A stretch of DNA of 11,679 nucleotides, taken from an uncultured Granulicatella sp. (GTDB taxonomy: Bacteria; Bacillota; Bacilli; Lactobacillales; Aerococcaceae). The position numbers were made by a program, and so were the translations under genes. A model generated the notes under the pieces. That model searched no databases, was not told where the DNA came from, and was given only the letters and a program-made list of their open reading frames with translations. The DNA is taken from the NCBI GenBank assembly GCA_938017885.1, contig CALIJD010000105.1, forward strand, positions 1 to 11,679, read 5' to 3'. Shown in pieces: positions 1 through 6,195 of the stretch; within the stretch, counting starts at the first letter, position 1, and each line of letters begins with the position of its first letter.

Positions 1-1
1 T

Positions 2-1669
2 AGACAGAATAAGAAGACCTTTGCTGAAGATTACCAAGAGAGATTCTCGTGGAAGAGTCTAAAAAGAATGTTTTTCCCGATGCTCTTTATGATTATCACG
101 ACCGTAGCAATCCTCTTTTTAATCGCACCGCAAATGCTATCTAATATTAGAGGAATGGCGCTATCTGCACTGTTCTTTGTCAATAACGATTATCAGATTT
201 TTAGTCAACAATCTTATTTTGTGCAGTCTGCTAATCCAAGTCCTTTTGTCCATCTTTGGTACGTTTCGTTATATGTCCAATTATTAATTGTTGGATTCTT
301 GCTGAGAAGACTGATGAAGAAGATGAACTTTCTGCGGATGCAAGAGTTCGCACTGTTAGCATTCCTAACGCTTGCTTCAGCAGTGGGGATGGCAGTTTTA
401 TATTGGTGGGAACAAGATCCATCGCATGTGTACTATCTTGTGTCGACCCGTTTGTTCTCATTCACATTAGGCGCTTTACTCAGCTATATTCATGAAGGAC
501 AACTCTTGATTCCAAAAGAGCATTCTAACAAGGGTGTCTGGAATGTTGCCAGCGCCATTTGTATGGGGGCGTTCATTTGGATGCTTGTGACCTTCAATGG
601 GATGCAAGCGGAAGTGTATTACATGATTATGCTAGTATCTTCCATTGTCATGACACTACTGGTTTCATTTGCCATTCGTGAAGGCGTATGGTTTCACTAT
701 ATCATCAGTTTTAAAGGGTTTACCTTCTTTGGGAAAAGAAGTTTCTCTTATTACTTATGGTTTTATCCAATTCATTTAATCTTGCCATCCTTTTTACGGG
801 GGGTTGAAGATTACTGGTTGAACGTTTTGATTCAATGGATCACGATAATTGTACTAGCTGAAATCACTTATCAATTATTTGAAAAAGAACGGATTCCTCT
901 TCCGATTGGGCAGGCGCATAGTCCGTACCAGTTAACGGCGTATATGAAATCCAACCTTCCAAAAGGGTTGAAACACTTCGGAATTGCTTTTTCTTTAGTG
1001 TATCTAGTCTTTGCTGGCTTAGCAGGAATTGGATTTGCTCAGGAAAAAGACCAAACCAGTGTGGTTCATGAAGTAGAAGAAAAGATTCGAAAAAACCAGG
1101 AACTGCTTCAAGAAACAACCGTGGAACCTACTACGGAAGCTGTCACAACAGTAAATTCGAAGGTGAAGGCCAATATAGAACAACAAGTTCGACAAATGCC
1201 AATCACTTTTGTAGGAGATTCCGTTTTGTTAGCTTCTGCCAATAAATTAAGAGAAGTTTTTCCAAATGCTTACGTGGATAGCGAAGTGGGACGTCAATTG
1301 TACTACAGTACTCCTGTCGTTCAAAAACTAGTGCAACAAGGAAGGCTATCTCAAACGGTCGTATTTGTACTCGGTTCAAACGGAGCTTTTGCAAGTGCGC
1401 AAATCGATTCTCTTATTCAAGCAGCAGGCAACCGTGAAATATTTTTAGTCACGGCAGGCTATGAAATTAAATGGGCAAAAGAAGTAAACGATCAGCTGAA
1501 AGCAGCCGCTGAACGGTATCCAAACGTGCATTTAATAGACTGGGGAACCTATGCGAGGGGACGTACGAAAGAGTTGCTCTTTGAGGATGAAATTCATCCA
1601 AATGATACTGGTGCAGCTGAGATGGCGAACTTAATCTTGCAAGAGATGGTGAAATTGAAATTACAATAA
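2..1669 (+). CDS. oatA: OatA-like O-acyltransferase (acyltransferase-3 + SGNH), 5' end missing
   Basis: Family role: a membrane acyltransferase-3 domain passes acyl groups across the membrane and an extracellular SGNH esterase-fold domain transfers acetyl to peptidoglycan MurNAc, giving lysozyme resistance. Seen: the reading frame is open back to base 2 with no convincing start (the ATG at 68 has no good ribosome site and lies inside the domain), so the gene enters from outside the window. The visible 555 residues hold several hydrophobic segments up to about base 1045, including the family motif HLWYVSLYVQ (about 251-280). A charged, Thr-rich, coiled-coil-like linker follows (about 1050-1190), then the SGNH domain: GDSV with the nucleophile Ser at 1220-1222, GRQ near 1290, GSNG near 1374, and DEIH with Asp at 1586 and His at 1595. 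All expected catalytic positions of the SGNH part are present. The first transmembrane helices, with the usual acyltransferase-3 His, lie outside the window. The acceptor could be another wall polymer rather than peptidoglycan. Confidence 0.88.
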   Translation, partial: RQNKKTFAEDYQERFSWKSLKRMFFPMLFMIITTVAILFLIAPQMLSNIRGMALSALFFVNNDYQIFSQQSYFVQSANPSPFVHLWYVSLYVQLLIVGFLLRRLMKKMNFLRMQEFALLAFLTLASAVGMAVLYWWEQDPSHVYYLVSTRLFSFTLGALLSYIHEGQLLIPKEHSNKGVWNVASAICMGAFIWMLVTFNGMQAEVYYMIMLVSSIVMTLLVSFAIREGVWFHYIISFKGFTFFGKRSFSYYLWFYPIHLILPSFLRGVEDYWLNVLIQWITIIVLAEITYQLFEKERIPLPIGQAHSPYQLTAYMKSNLPKGLKHFGIAFSLVYLVFAGLAGIGFAQEKDQTSVVHEVEEKIRKNQELLQETTVEPTTEAVTTVNSKVKANIEQQVRQMPITFVGDSVLLASANKLREVFPNAYVDSEVGRQLYYSTPVVQKLVQQGRLSQTVVFVLGSNGAFASAQIDSLIQAAGNREIFLVTAGYEIKWAKEVNDQLKAAAERYPNVHLIDWGTYARGRTKELLFEDEIHPNDTGAAEMANLILQEMVKLKLQ

Positions 1670-1676
1670 TGATGGA

Positions 1677-1702
1677 GACGACTCAAAGGGGTCGTCTTTT
1701 TT
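1677..1702 (+). terminator. Rho-independent terminator after oatA-like gene
   Basis: GACGACTC (1677-1684) pairs with GGGTCGTC (1689-1696) in an 8-bp stem with one G-U pair and a 4-nt loop, followed directly by six T. It begins 7 bases after the acyltransferase stop codon and separates that gene from the next operon. Confidence 0.88.
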
Positions 1703-1731
1703 ATTTTCTAAAAATATTTTTGAAAACGCTA

Positions 1732-1760
1732 TTGACAAACGAGTGTACTAAGCGCATAAT
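1732..1760 (+). promoter_or_regulatory. Sigma-A promoter of the YtrA-type ABC operon
   Basis: TTGACA at 1732-1737, a 17-base spacer, and CATAAT at 1755-1760. The -35 is perfect and the -10 has one mismatch, so this should be strong when unrepressed. The predicted transcription start is near 1767, leaving a leader of about 58 nt before the GntR start codon at 1825. The spacer and -10 lie inside the first operator. Confidence 0.85.
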
Positions 1761-1765
1761 ACAGT
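1742..1765 (+). promoter_or_regulatory. Operator 1 of the GntR/YtrA-like regulator (overlaps -10)
   Basis: AGTGTACTA, six bases, TAATACAGT: an imperfect inverted repeat with the same architecture as the perfect one 32 bases downstream. It covers the promoter spacer and the whole -10 hexamer, so a bound dimer would block RNA polymerase. Assignment to the regulator encoded just downstream is inference, based on position and on the usual autoregulation of YtrA-type GntR proteins. Confidence 0.72.
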
Positions 1766-1773
1766 TAAAAGAA

Positions 1774-1797
1774 AGTGTATTATTCGATTAATACACT
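1774..1797 (+). promoter_or_regulatory. Operator 2 of the GntR/YtrA-like regulator (perfect inverted repeat)
   Basis: AGTGTATTA, TTCGAT, TAATACACT: a perfect 9-bp inverted repeat with a 6-base centre, lying about +8 to +31 relative to the predicted start. It is offset from operator 1 by exactly 32 bp, about three helical turns, so both sites face the same side of the DNA. In the transcript the same bases could form a 9-bp hairpin, but no T-run follows, so it is not a terminator. Confidence 0.78.
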
Positions 1798-1824
1798 GAT
1801 ACAATCGAAAGAAAGGAGAAGCCG

Positions 1825-2178
1825 ATGATTGTATTTGATAAAAGAAGTCCGGTTTACGAGCAAATTGTCGCGTATTTCAAGGCGGAAATAGTATCCAAAC
1901 GGCTAAAACCCGGCCAAGAAATGCCAAGTAGACGAGAACTGGCTCAGGTGATGCAAGTGAATCCGAATACGGTTCAAAGGGCATTTCATGAAATGGAGGC
2001 TATAGGACTTGTGACAACGGGAAATAATGTAATGAGTAGAGTGACAGAAGATGAGGATAGAATCGAACAGCTGAAAGAAGAAATGTTGGAAGAAGCGATT
2101 ACGAGTTTTGTCGATGCCATCGCACCGCTTCAGCTCTCTCAAAAAGAAATTATCGATCATCTTAGCCAAAAATTGTGA
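1825..2178 (+). CDS. GntR-family transcriptional regulator, YtrA subfamily
   Basis: Predicted autorepressor of its own ABC-transporter operon. Seen: 117 residues, the short length typical of the YtrA subfamily, with an N-terminal GntR winged helix (residues 8-75). Landmarks are SPVYEQI at 8-14, PGQEMPSRRELA at 29-40, and the recognition helix region VNPNTVQRAFHEME at 45-58. A short helical C-terminal tail of about 40 residues takes the place of a ligand-binding domain and in this subfamily serves dimerisation. The ATG at 1825 is preceded by AAGGAGA (1813-1819) at good spacing. The next gene starts 18 bases after the stop. Two inverted-repeat operators sit over the promoter. Known of the family: B. 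subtilis YtrA controls an ABC operon induced by lipid II-binding antibiotics; whether the same signal applies here is inference. Confidence 0.93.
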   Translation: MIVFDKRSPVYEQIVAYFKAEIVSKRLKPGQEMPSRRELAQVMQVNPNTVQRAFHEMEAIGLVTTGNNVMSRVTEDEDRIEQLKEEMLEEAITSFVDAIAPLQLSQKEIIDHLSQKL

Positions 2179-2196
2179 TAGGAAGGAGAGTTCTAA

Positions 2197-2886
2197 ATGT
2201 TAACGGTACAAAATTTAAGTAAGAAATTTGGAAAAAAACAAGTGTTAGATGATATTTCGTTTAATGCCAAAAAAGGGGAAGTCACAGCGCTCATCGGTGT
2301 GAATGGGATTGGGAAAACAACCATTATGAATTCTATTGCGGGCTTACTCCCTTATGACAAAGGCCAAATCGTGATTGATGATATGCCAGTGCGTAAGGTG
2401 TTTGCTGAAAAAGTCAGCTATATTACGGATAGTTCTATTATCTCCCCAAATCAAACGGTAGATGAAGCGATTGATTTTATGCGTACTTTCTATCCAAACT
2501 GGAATCGTGCGAAAGAAAAACATTTATTGAAGTTCTTCCGATTGAACTTAAAAGACGAAGTGAGATCTCTTTCGAAGGGGAATGTAGCCAAGTTGAATTT
2601 ACTGCTTGGAATGGGACTAGACACGGATTATATTTTGATGGACGAACCATTCTCTGGAATCGACGTCTTTACACGTGAAGAAATTGCACGTGTGTTTACG
2701 AGTGATTTATTAGACGGACGAGGCGTATTAATTACAACACATGAAATTAATGATATTGAGTACATTGTAGACAAGGCACTCTTACTAGACGGAGGAAAAA
2801 TCGTTAAAGAATTTTATCCAGAACAAGTTCGTGAAGAAGAAGGGAAGTCTATTGTGGATGTGATGAGGGAGGTATACTTACAATGA
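2197..2886 (+). CDS. ABC transporter ATP-binding protein (YtrB-like)
   Basis: Cytoplasmic ATPase that powers the membrane partner encoded next. Seen in 229 residues: Walker A GVNGIGKTT (34-42), a signature of the form LSKGN (125-129) in place of LSGGQ, Walker B ILMDEP with Asp149 and Glu150, D-loop SGID, and switch His182 in TTHE. The LSKGN-type signature is common in the small ATPases of GntR-linked and drug/bacteriocin-resistance ABC systems. The ATG at 2197 follows AAGGAGAG. The stop overlaps the start of the permease gene by 4 bases (ATGA), which suggests translational coupling and a fixed subunit ratio. The substrate cannot be read from the sequence; export or sensing of an envelope-active compound is the usual guess for this operon type. 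Confidence 0.92.
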   Translation: MLTVQNLSKKFGKKQVLDDISFNAKKGEVTALIGVNGIGKTTIMNSIAGLLPYDKGQIVIDDMPVRKVFAEKVSYITDSSIISPNQTVDEAIDFMRTFYPNWNRAKEKHLLKFFRLNLKDEVRSLSKGNVAKLNLLLGMGLDTDYILMDEPFSGIDVFTREEIARVFTSDLLDGRGVLITTHEINDIEYIVDKALLLDGGKIVKEFYPEQVREEEGKSIVDVMREVYLQ

Positions 2887-3686
2887 GAAAAGTCATTCAA
2901 CTAACGCTTTATAATTTAGGCCAGGCCAAAGGATTTATTCTCGTTACGGCACTGCTTCAAGTGTTGATTCAAGTCGGTCTTCAGTTTTTTACGATAGTAA
3001 CTTCTGGGCTGCTGAGTGGAATGAGAATTTTAACGGAAAAGCAAGAAATTCTTCGAGTAGTTCTCGTAGAAATCAATATTGGATTACCTGTATTTTTTGC
3101 AGGAGTGGCCATTCTTGTCTATAGTGCGATGATTTGGTCGAAGGAGTGGAGTACAAAGGGGTCCTTCATTTACCGGTTATTGATGTTGCCGGGGTCCCGC
3201 TTTAGTGTGTACTTATCGAAGTTACTAACAATGCTAATCATCACGTTCTTCCTACAAGGAGTTCAAGTGATTGGAGTATTCTTAAATTACACTCTTTCAA
3301 GAGTATTTATTCCGAGTCTTGATTCCTATCATGTGACACCATGGTCTCTTGTGACGAATTCCATTGCTATGCAGACGGTTGTTCCAAGATATGCGACTCA
3401 ATTTTTCTTCTTCTTCCTATTTGGGGTAGCGGCTATCTTGACCATTTTCCAAATCACCTTATTAGTGGTGGGAGTCGAAAAGAAATCCACAACAACGAAA
3501 TTAATGAGTATCATCGGATATATCTTACTCCTTATCATTTATGTAGGAACCGTCTCTCGTTACCAATGGAGTTTCTATTTCATCGGATCTGAAACCATCC
3601 TCTATTTAGGAACGGGAATAATCGTATGGATTATCGGCAATTTATTACTCAGTGATTATTTATTAAATCATAAGGTCAGCGTATAA
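2883..3686 (+). CDS. ABC transporter permease, six TM segments
   Basis: Membrane partner of the preceding ATPase. Seen: 267 residues with about six hydrophobic segments, at roughly residues 18-42, 62-86, 110-135, 168-196, 205-226 and 230-258. The fourth contains a run of five consecutive Phe (bases about 3399-3419). There is no large extracellular loop of the MacB/FtsX type, so it resembles ABC-2-like or YtrC/D-like permeases. The start ATG lies inside the ATPase stop (4-base overlap) with GGGAGG a few bases upstream. The next gene starts 13 bases after the stop. The order regulator, ATPase, permease and the lack of any internal promoter place it in one transcript. I cannot assign a substrate or a named family beyond this. 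Confidence 0.85.
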   Translation: MRKVIQLTLYNLGQAKGFILVTALLQVLIQVGLQFFTIVTSGLLSGMRILTEKQEILRVVLVEINIGLPVFFAGVAILVYSAMIWSKEWSTKGSFIYRLLMLPGSRFSVYLSKLLTMLIITFFLQGVQVIGVFLNYTLSRVFIPSLDSYHVTPWSLVTNSIAMQTVVPRYATQFFFFFLFGVAAILTIFQITLLVVGVEKKSTTTKLMSIIGYILLLIIYVGTVSRYQWSFYFIGSETILYLGTGIIVWIIGNLLLSDYLLNHKVSV

Positions 3687-3699
3687 GGAGGTTTGAACA

Positions 3700-4866
3700 A
3701 TGAAATCAAGAAAATTTGCCACAGCCATCTTTGCGCTCGGTGGTCTCATGTTCCTTAGTAGTGTAGGATTTGCAGTCTATAAAGATGTCAAACCTGCTCC
3801 TGTATCTCTGCAGTTATCACAAGAAGAGAAAAAACTCGTTGAAGGAGCGACGTTTCAGTTTACTCCCTATACACAAGATATTACCAATCATAATGGTGCT
3901 ACTCACGCACTCTTAGATGGAGAAGTGAAGCGAATTGGTTTTGGAGATCATCTCTACTCGTACAGTTTACGAAATCAAATGAAAGATTTTTCAGTACTTG
4001 ATAGACCACATTACGGAACTTCTATCACTTTCAAAGGATATAAACTCTATTACGGATCACAATTTAATGTGTATCAGACGAATAATGATCCAGTGATTGG
4101 GTATACATTGATGAATACCGAGACGAAAGAGTTGGTTTCCAATACGGTATCCATTCCAAAAGAAATCCGTGGGGACCGTACGTATATTGAAACTCCTACC
4201 TTCTACAGAGATGGGGATACTTTATACGCAGTTATGCAATGGAGCGATTCTGATAGAGGGCATTATCTATTAACGTTTTCGATTGACTTGAAGACGGGAA
4301 CTCCTTCTAAAGTGGAAAGAGTGGATTTGCCAGAAAAATTACAATCTGTTGACTGGAGAACTGCTTCAAGGGAGAGAGTCTATGATCCGCAAAGACTGAT
4401 CATGGGTTCTTCTTATTCAAAAGAAAATAAATTCCATTGGATGACTTTTGATGCGAAGACGAAACAATTTACCGAGATTGAATCGACTGAGACGATGGCT
4501 TTTGAAAATACAAGTCTGTATGTAGTGGAGGATCAAGTGTATTTAATTTCTTCTGAAAAATCGAATGAATTGTCTCAAAGTCAAGGGTATCAAGAACCAA
4601 GCGAACGAAAGAATAATAAATTGACTCTATACAAAATAGGTGCCAATCATCAGTTGGAGATTAGTCAAACGATTGAAACAGATCCATACGCTCCACTTCC
4701 ATACTTAAATCAAGGGAATTTAGTGATGATTTCGTTAGTAGATGGAAAACCAACATTACGAGTACAATCGCTCAAAACAAAAGAAATTTTATTATCCAAA
4801 CCGATCGATGTGATTGAAAAAGTGTTCTTTACGAATGCCAATAGCTATCGTGGTGGGGATCGCTAA
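3700..4866 (+). CDS. Exported/membrane-anchored protein of unknown function, ABC operon
   Basis: I do not recognise the family. Seen: 388 residues; a basic N-terminus (KSRK) and one hydrophobic segment (about residues 6-26) acting as signal peptide or membrane anchor; then a wholly hydrophilic domain that should lie outside the membrane. There is no cysteine at all, so it is not a lipoprotein. The domain is rich in short alternating strands with turn signatures such as DLKTG, DAKTK and SLVDGK, each preceded by an aromatic/aliphatic strand, which suggests a beta-propeller-like or other beta-repeat fold (inference). The ATG at 3700 follows a near-perfect AAGGAGG. It is the last gene of the GntR-ATPase-permease operon, 13 bases after the permease, so it may be an extracytoplasmic partner that senses or delivers the substrate. 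A strong terminator follows. Confidence 0.8.
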   Translation: MKSRKFATAIFALGGLMFLSSVGFAVYKDVKPAPVSLQLSQEEKKLVEGATFQFTPYTQDITNHNGATHALLDGEVKRIGFGDHLYSYSLRNQMKDFSVLDRPHYGTSITFKGYKLYYGSQFNVYQTNNDPVIGYTLMNTETKELVSNTVSIPKEIRGDRTYIETPTFYRDGDTLYAVMQWSDSDRGHYLLTFSIDLKTGTPSKVERVDLPEKLQSVDWRTASRERVYDPQRLIMGSSYSKENKFHWMTFDAKTKQFTEIESTETMAFENTSLYVVEDQVYLISSEKSNELSQSQGYQEPSERKNNKLTLYKIGANHQLEISQTIETDPYAPLPYLNQGNLVMISLVDGKPTLRVQSLKTKEILLSKPIDVIEKVFFTNANSYRGGDR

Positions 4867-4875
4867 AGTAAAAAA

Positions 4876-4901
4876 GCTACGTTAGGATTTCCTAACGTAG
4901 C
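4876..4901. terminator. Bidirectional terminator between convergent genes
   Basis: GCTACGTTAGG (4876-4886) and CCTAACGTAGC (4891-4901) form a perfect 11-bp stem with a 4-base loop. CTTTTCGTTT follows on the plus strand, and five T follow on the minus strand (AAAAA at 4871-4875). It therefore serves both the ABC operon ending at 4866 and the minus-strand gene ending at 4910. Confidence 0.92.
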
Positions 4902-4909
4902 CTTTTCGT

Positions 4910-5416
4910 TTACGCTTTTTCTTCAGTTTTCAAGTGTGGGTTTGGAAGAAGATGGTTCACTCCAATAGCAATCAATGCGCCGATGAGGGTATCCAAAATT
5001 CTTTGAATCGCATAGGCGGTATTTTGTCCTGCCTCCACATTAAAGAAAATGACTAAGAAGGTTGAACATGAATTAATAACGCCGGTTTTATTGAATTGAT
5101 TACAAAATAAAATGATTAAGATAATTCCAATCGGTGCTAGTAATAAATCCGTATATTCTTGGTACGGAAGAATGGCTCTTAATTGGAACAGCAGAATAGC
5201 GACCACCCCACCTGTAGTGTTTCCTACAAAACGAGAGAGCGCAAATTTAAAGGTTTGTTCGTGGTCGGTTCTTAGGCTAAAGATGGCGGACAGTGCAGCC
5301 AGCATCGGAGAACCACGATGTAATACTCTAAATAGCACAACGCAAAGAAAAACAGATATCGCAGTTTTTAAAGTACGTAGTCCGATATGAAATGGATTTT
5401 TTGAAGTTTGGGACAC
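4910..5416 (-). CDS. Small FUSC / aromatic acid exporter-like membrane protein
   Basis: Predicted integral membrane protein of the aromatic acid exporter/FUSC type (ArAE_1-like N-terminal domain); actual transport activity and substrate are not known for most such short proteins. Seen: about 168 residues, almost all in 4-5 hydrophobic segments. Family-like motifs include an early GLRTLKTA helix, a SLRTDHEQTFKFALSR region after the second helix, and RILDTLIGALIAIGVN near the C-terminus. The cytoplasmic C-terminal domain of longer relatives is absent, with only a short tail after NHLLPNP. Start: the frame extends to a TTG at 5431, but that codon overlaps a perfect ribosome site GAGGTGA (5427-5421). 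The GTG at 5416, at ideal spacing from it, is the better start. The gene has its own promoter, divergent from the HTH gene on the other strand. Confidence 0.82.
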   Translation of the reverse strand: MSQTSKNPFHIGLRTLKTAISVFLCVVLFRVLHRGSPMLAALSAIFSLRTDHEQTFKFALSRFVGNTTGGVVAILLFQLRAILPYQEYTDLLLAPIGIILIILFCNQFNKTGVINSCSTFLVIFFNVEAGQNTAYAIQRILDTLIGALIAIGVNHLLPNPHLKTEEKA

Positions 5417-5420
5417 ACTC

Positions 5421-5427
5421 TCACCTC
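5421..5427 (-). promoter_or_regulatory. Ribosome binding site deciding a GTG start
   Basis: GAGGTGA on the minus strand matches the 16S anti-SD sequence without mismatch. It lies 7 bases (from GAGG) before the GTG at 5416, while the upstream TTG at 5431 would start inside the site region itself. Confidence 0.7.
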
Positions 5428-5436
5428 TCAATAAAG

Positions 5437-5446
5437 ATAACGTTAT
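5437..5446. promoter_or_regulatory. Palindrome over the minus-strand promoter start (possible operator)
   Basis: ATAACGTTAT is a perfect 10-bp palindrome overlapping the -10 and the predicted start site of the minus-strand promoter. It is short enough to occur by chance in AT-rich DNA; function is inferred from position only. Confidence 0.35.
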
Positions 5447-5474
5447 TATAATATACGAGGTAGAAAAATGACAA
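5445..5474 (-). promoter_or_regulatory. Promoter of the FUSC-like gene
   Basis: Minus strand: TTGTCA (5474-5469), an 18-base spacer, and TATAAT (5450-5445). The predicted start is near 5438, giving a leader of about 20 nt that just includes the ribosome site. The -35 lies only 4 bases from the -35 of the divergent promoter. Confidence 0.65.
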
Positions 5475-5478
5475 AAAT

Positions 5479-5507
5479 TTGAAAAATGAACCTAATAGGT
5501 GTATAAT
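5479..5507 (+). promoter_or_regulatory. Promoter of the HTH-protein gene
   Basis: TTGAAA (5479-5484), a 17-base spacer, and a perfect TATAAT (5502-5507). The predicted start is near 5514, so the leader is only about 14 nt and begins at the ribosome site. Confidence 0.72.
5490..5500. promoter_or_regulatory. ACCTA-A-TAGGT inverted repeat in promoter spacer
   Basis: A perfect 5-bp inverted repeat about a single central base, located between the -35 and -10 of the HTH-gene promoter. Position would suit an operator for autoregulation, but the arms are short and no second copy is seen. Confidence 0.35.
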
Positions 5508-5527
5508 TATGACAAGAGGTGATGAAG

Positions 5528-6088
5528 ATGCATGAAGCATTTGTATTGATTGTTGTAAATGCCATTCGAGAAAGATATCTCTCAGAAAAAGCATTTTACA
5601 CACAAGAATTAGGCATTAGCGGGCAAAGTTGGACAAGATGGAAGAATGGAGAGAGAGGCTTGAAATCTGAAAATATGCAGAAGATTTCGATGCTATTTAC
5701 GGACTACGAGTGGATGCTGGCGCATAAAATTGCTAGAAATGCGGAAGTTCTTCCTGAGGTGGCTTCTGATCCGGTGGCTGAATATTTAAGGCTAAAAGTC
5801 CAAATTGCTAATCATTGGATTCGTCAAGAAAATGTACGAGTGGAATGGAAGACAGCTGCAGTTAGCAAAGGAAAATTCAAAGAGAATGTGACCATCTTAC
5901 GCATTGCGACGAATTATGGAAGCTGGAGTTATCAAGATATTATTGAAATCCGAATTGTAGGGATTACACATAAACAAATTGGAACGAAGAAACAAGGCTT
6001 ACTCGAGTGGATCAGGGACGAAAAAGCCCAACAGAAATATTTAGAATACGGTAAAAACGTATTTGTTCCAGAAAATGATGCAGAATAA
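5528..6088 (+). CDS. Putative DNA-binding protein, Cro/CI-like HTH N-terminus
   Basis: I do not recognise the full-length family. Seen: 186 residues. Residues about 10-55 resemble a Cro/CI (XRE) helix-turn-helix: TQELGIS as the HTH turn, then QSWTRWKNGERGLKSENMQKI, which matches the usual recognition-helix and helix-4 pattern (S..RW.NG.R....EN..KI). The rest (about 75-186) is a soluble domain, rich in Trp and basic residues in its first half, with alternating strands (VRVEWKT, VTILRIATNYGSW, IIEIRIVGIT) and no obvious catalytic motif. Start: a GTG at 5519 lies inside the perfect ribosome site GAGGTGAT. The ATG at 5528, 8 bases after GAGG, is preferred. The gene is divergent from the FUSC-like exporter with overlapping control DNA, so it may regulate that gene and itself. 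A strong terminator follows. Confidence 0.68.
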   Translation: MHEAFVLIVVNAIRERYLSEKAFYTQELGISGQSWTRWKNGERGLKSENMQKISMLFTDYEWMLAHKIARNAEVLPEVASDPVAEYLRLKVQIANHWIRQENVRVEWKTAAVSKGKFKENVTILRIATNYGSWSYQDIIEIRIVGITHKQIGTKKQGLLEWIRDEKAQQKYLEYGKNVFVPENDAE

Positions 6089-6109
6089 AAATTGAATGAT
6101 TAAAATCAC

Positions 6110-6147
6110 GGATACTCTCTTTAAATCAAGGGGGTATCCATTTTTTT
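6110..6147 (+). terminator. Rho-independent terminator after the HTH gene
   Basis: GGATACTCTCTT (6110-6121) pairs with AAGGGGGTATCC (6128-6139) in a 12-bp stem with two G-U pairs and a 6-nt loop. A and then seven T (6141-6147) follow. It isolates the HTH gene from the glucosaminidase gene. Confidence 0.9.
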
Positions 6148-6160
6148 ATAGGGTATTTTA

Positions 6161-6169
6161 TGATAAAAT
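6161..6169 (+). promoter_or_regulatory. Extended -10 promoter for the glucosaminidase gene
   Basis: TG-A-TAAAAT: an extended -10 element with TG at 6161-6162 and the hexamer at 6164-6169. The -35 position (6141-6146) is only TTTTTT, which is weak. A start near 6176 would put the GTG at 6196, with its ribosome site at 6185-6191, in a 20-nt leader, and would exclude the ATG at 6160 from the message. Confidence 0.45.
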
Positions 6170-6184
6170 TGAAAGATAAAGAAA

Positions 6185-6191
6185 GTGGTGA
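6185..6191 (+). promoter_or_regulatory. Ribosome binding site favouring the GTG at 6196
   Basis: GTGGTGA matches six of the seven bases of GAGGTGA and has the same 7-base spacing (from its first four bases to the start codon) as the minus-strand gene at 5416. The competing ATG at 6160 has only AGGG in front of it. Confidence 0.45.
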
Positions 6192-6195
6192 AATT

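Noticed and set aside
68..70. ATG at 68 as the start of the acyltransferase gene
   Set aside because: The frame is open to the left edge of the window, no good ribosome site precedes the ATG, and the acyltransferase domain would lack its first half. It is an internal Met of a truncated gene.
3399..3419. TTC-rich tract in the permease as a slippage/phase-variation site
   Set aside because: The repeat units are mixed TTT/TTC codons giving a Phe run in a TM segment; units are in multiples of three and too imperfect for a contingency locus.
3341..3592. 83-codon ORF inside the permease gene
   Set aside because: It is a shifted frame of a well-behaved membrane protein gene; no frameshift is needed to explain the permease.
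5112..5390. 92-codon plus-strand ORF inside the FUSC-like gene
   Set aside because: It lies fully antisense to a protein with clear TM pattern and family motifs, and has no ribosome site or recognisable product.
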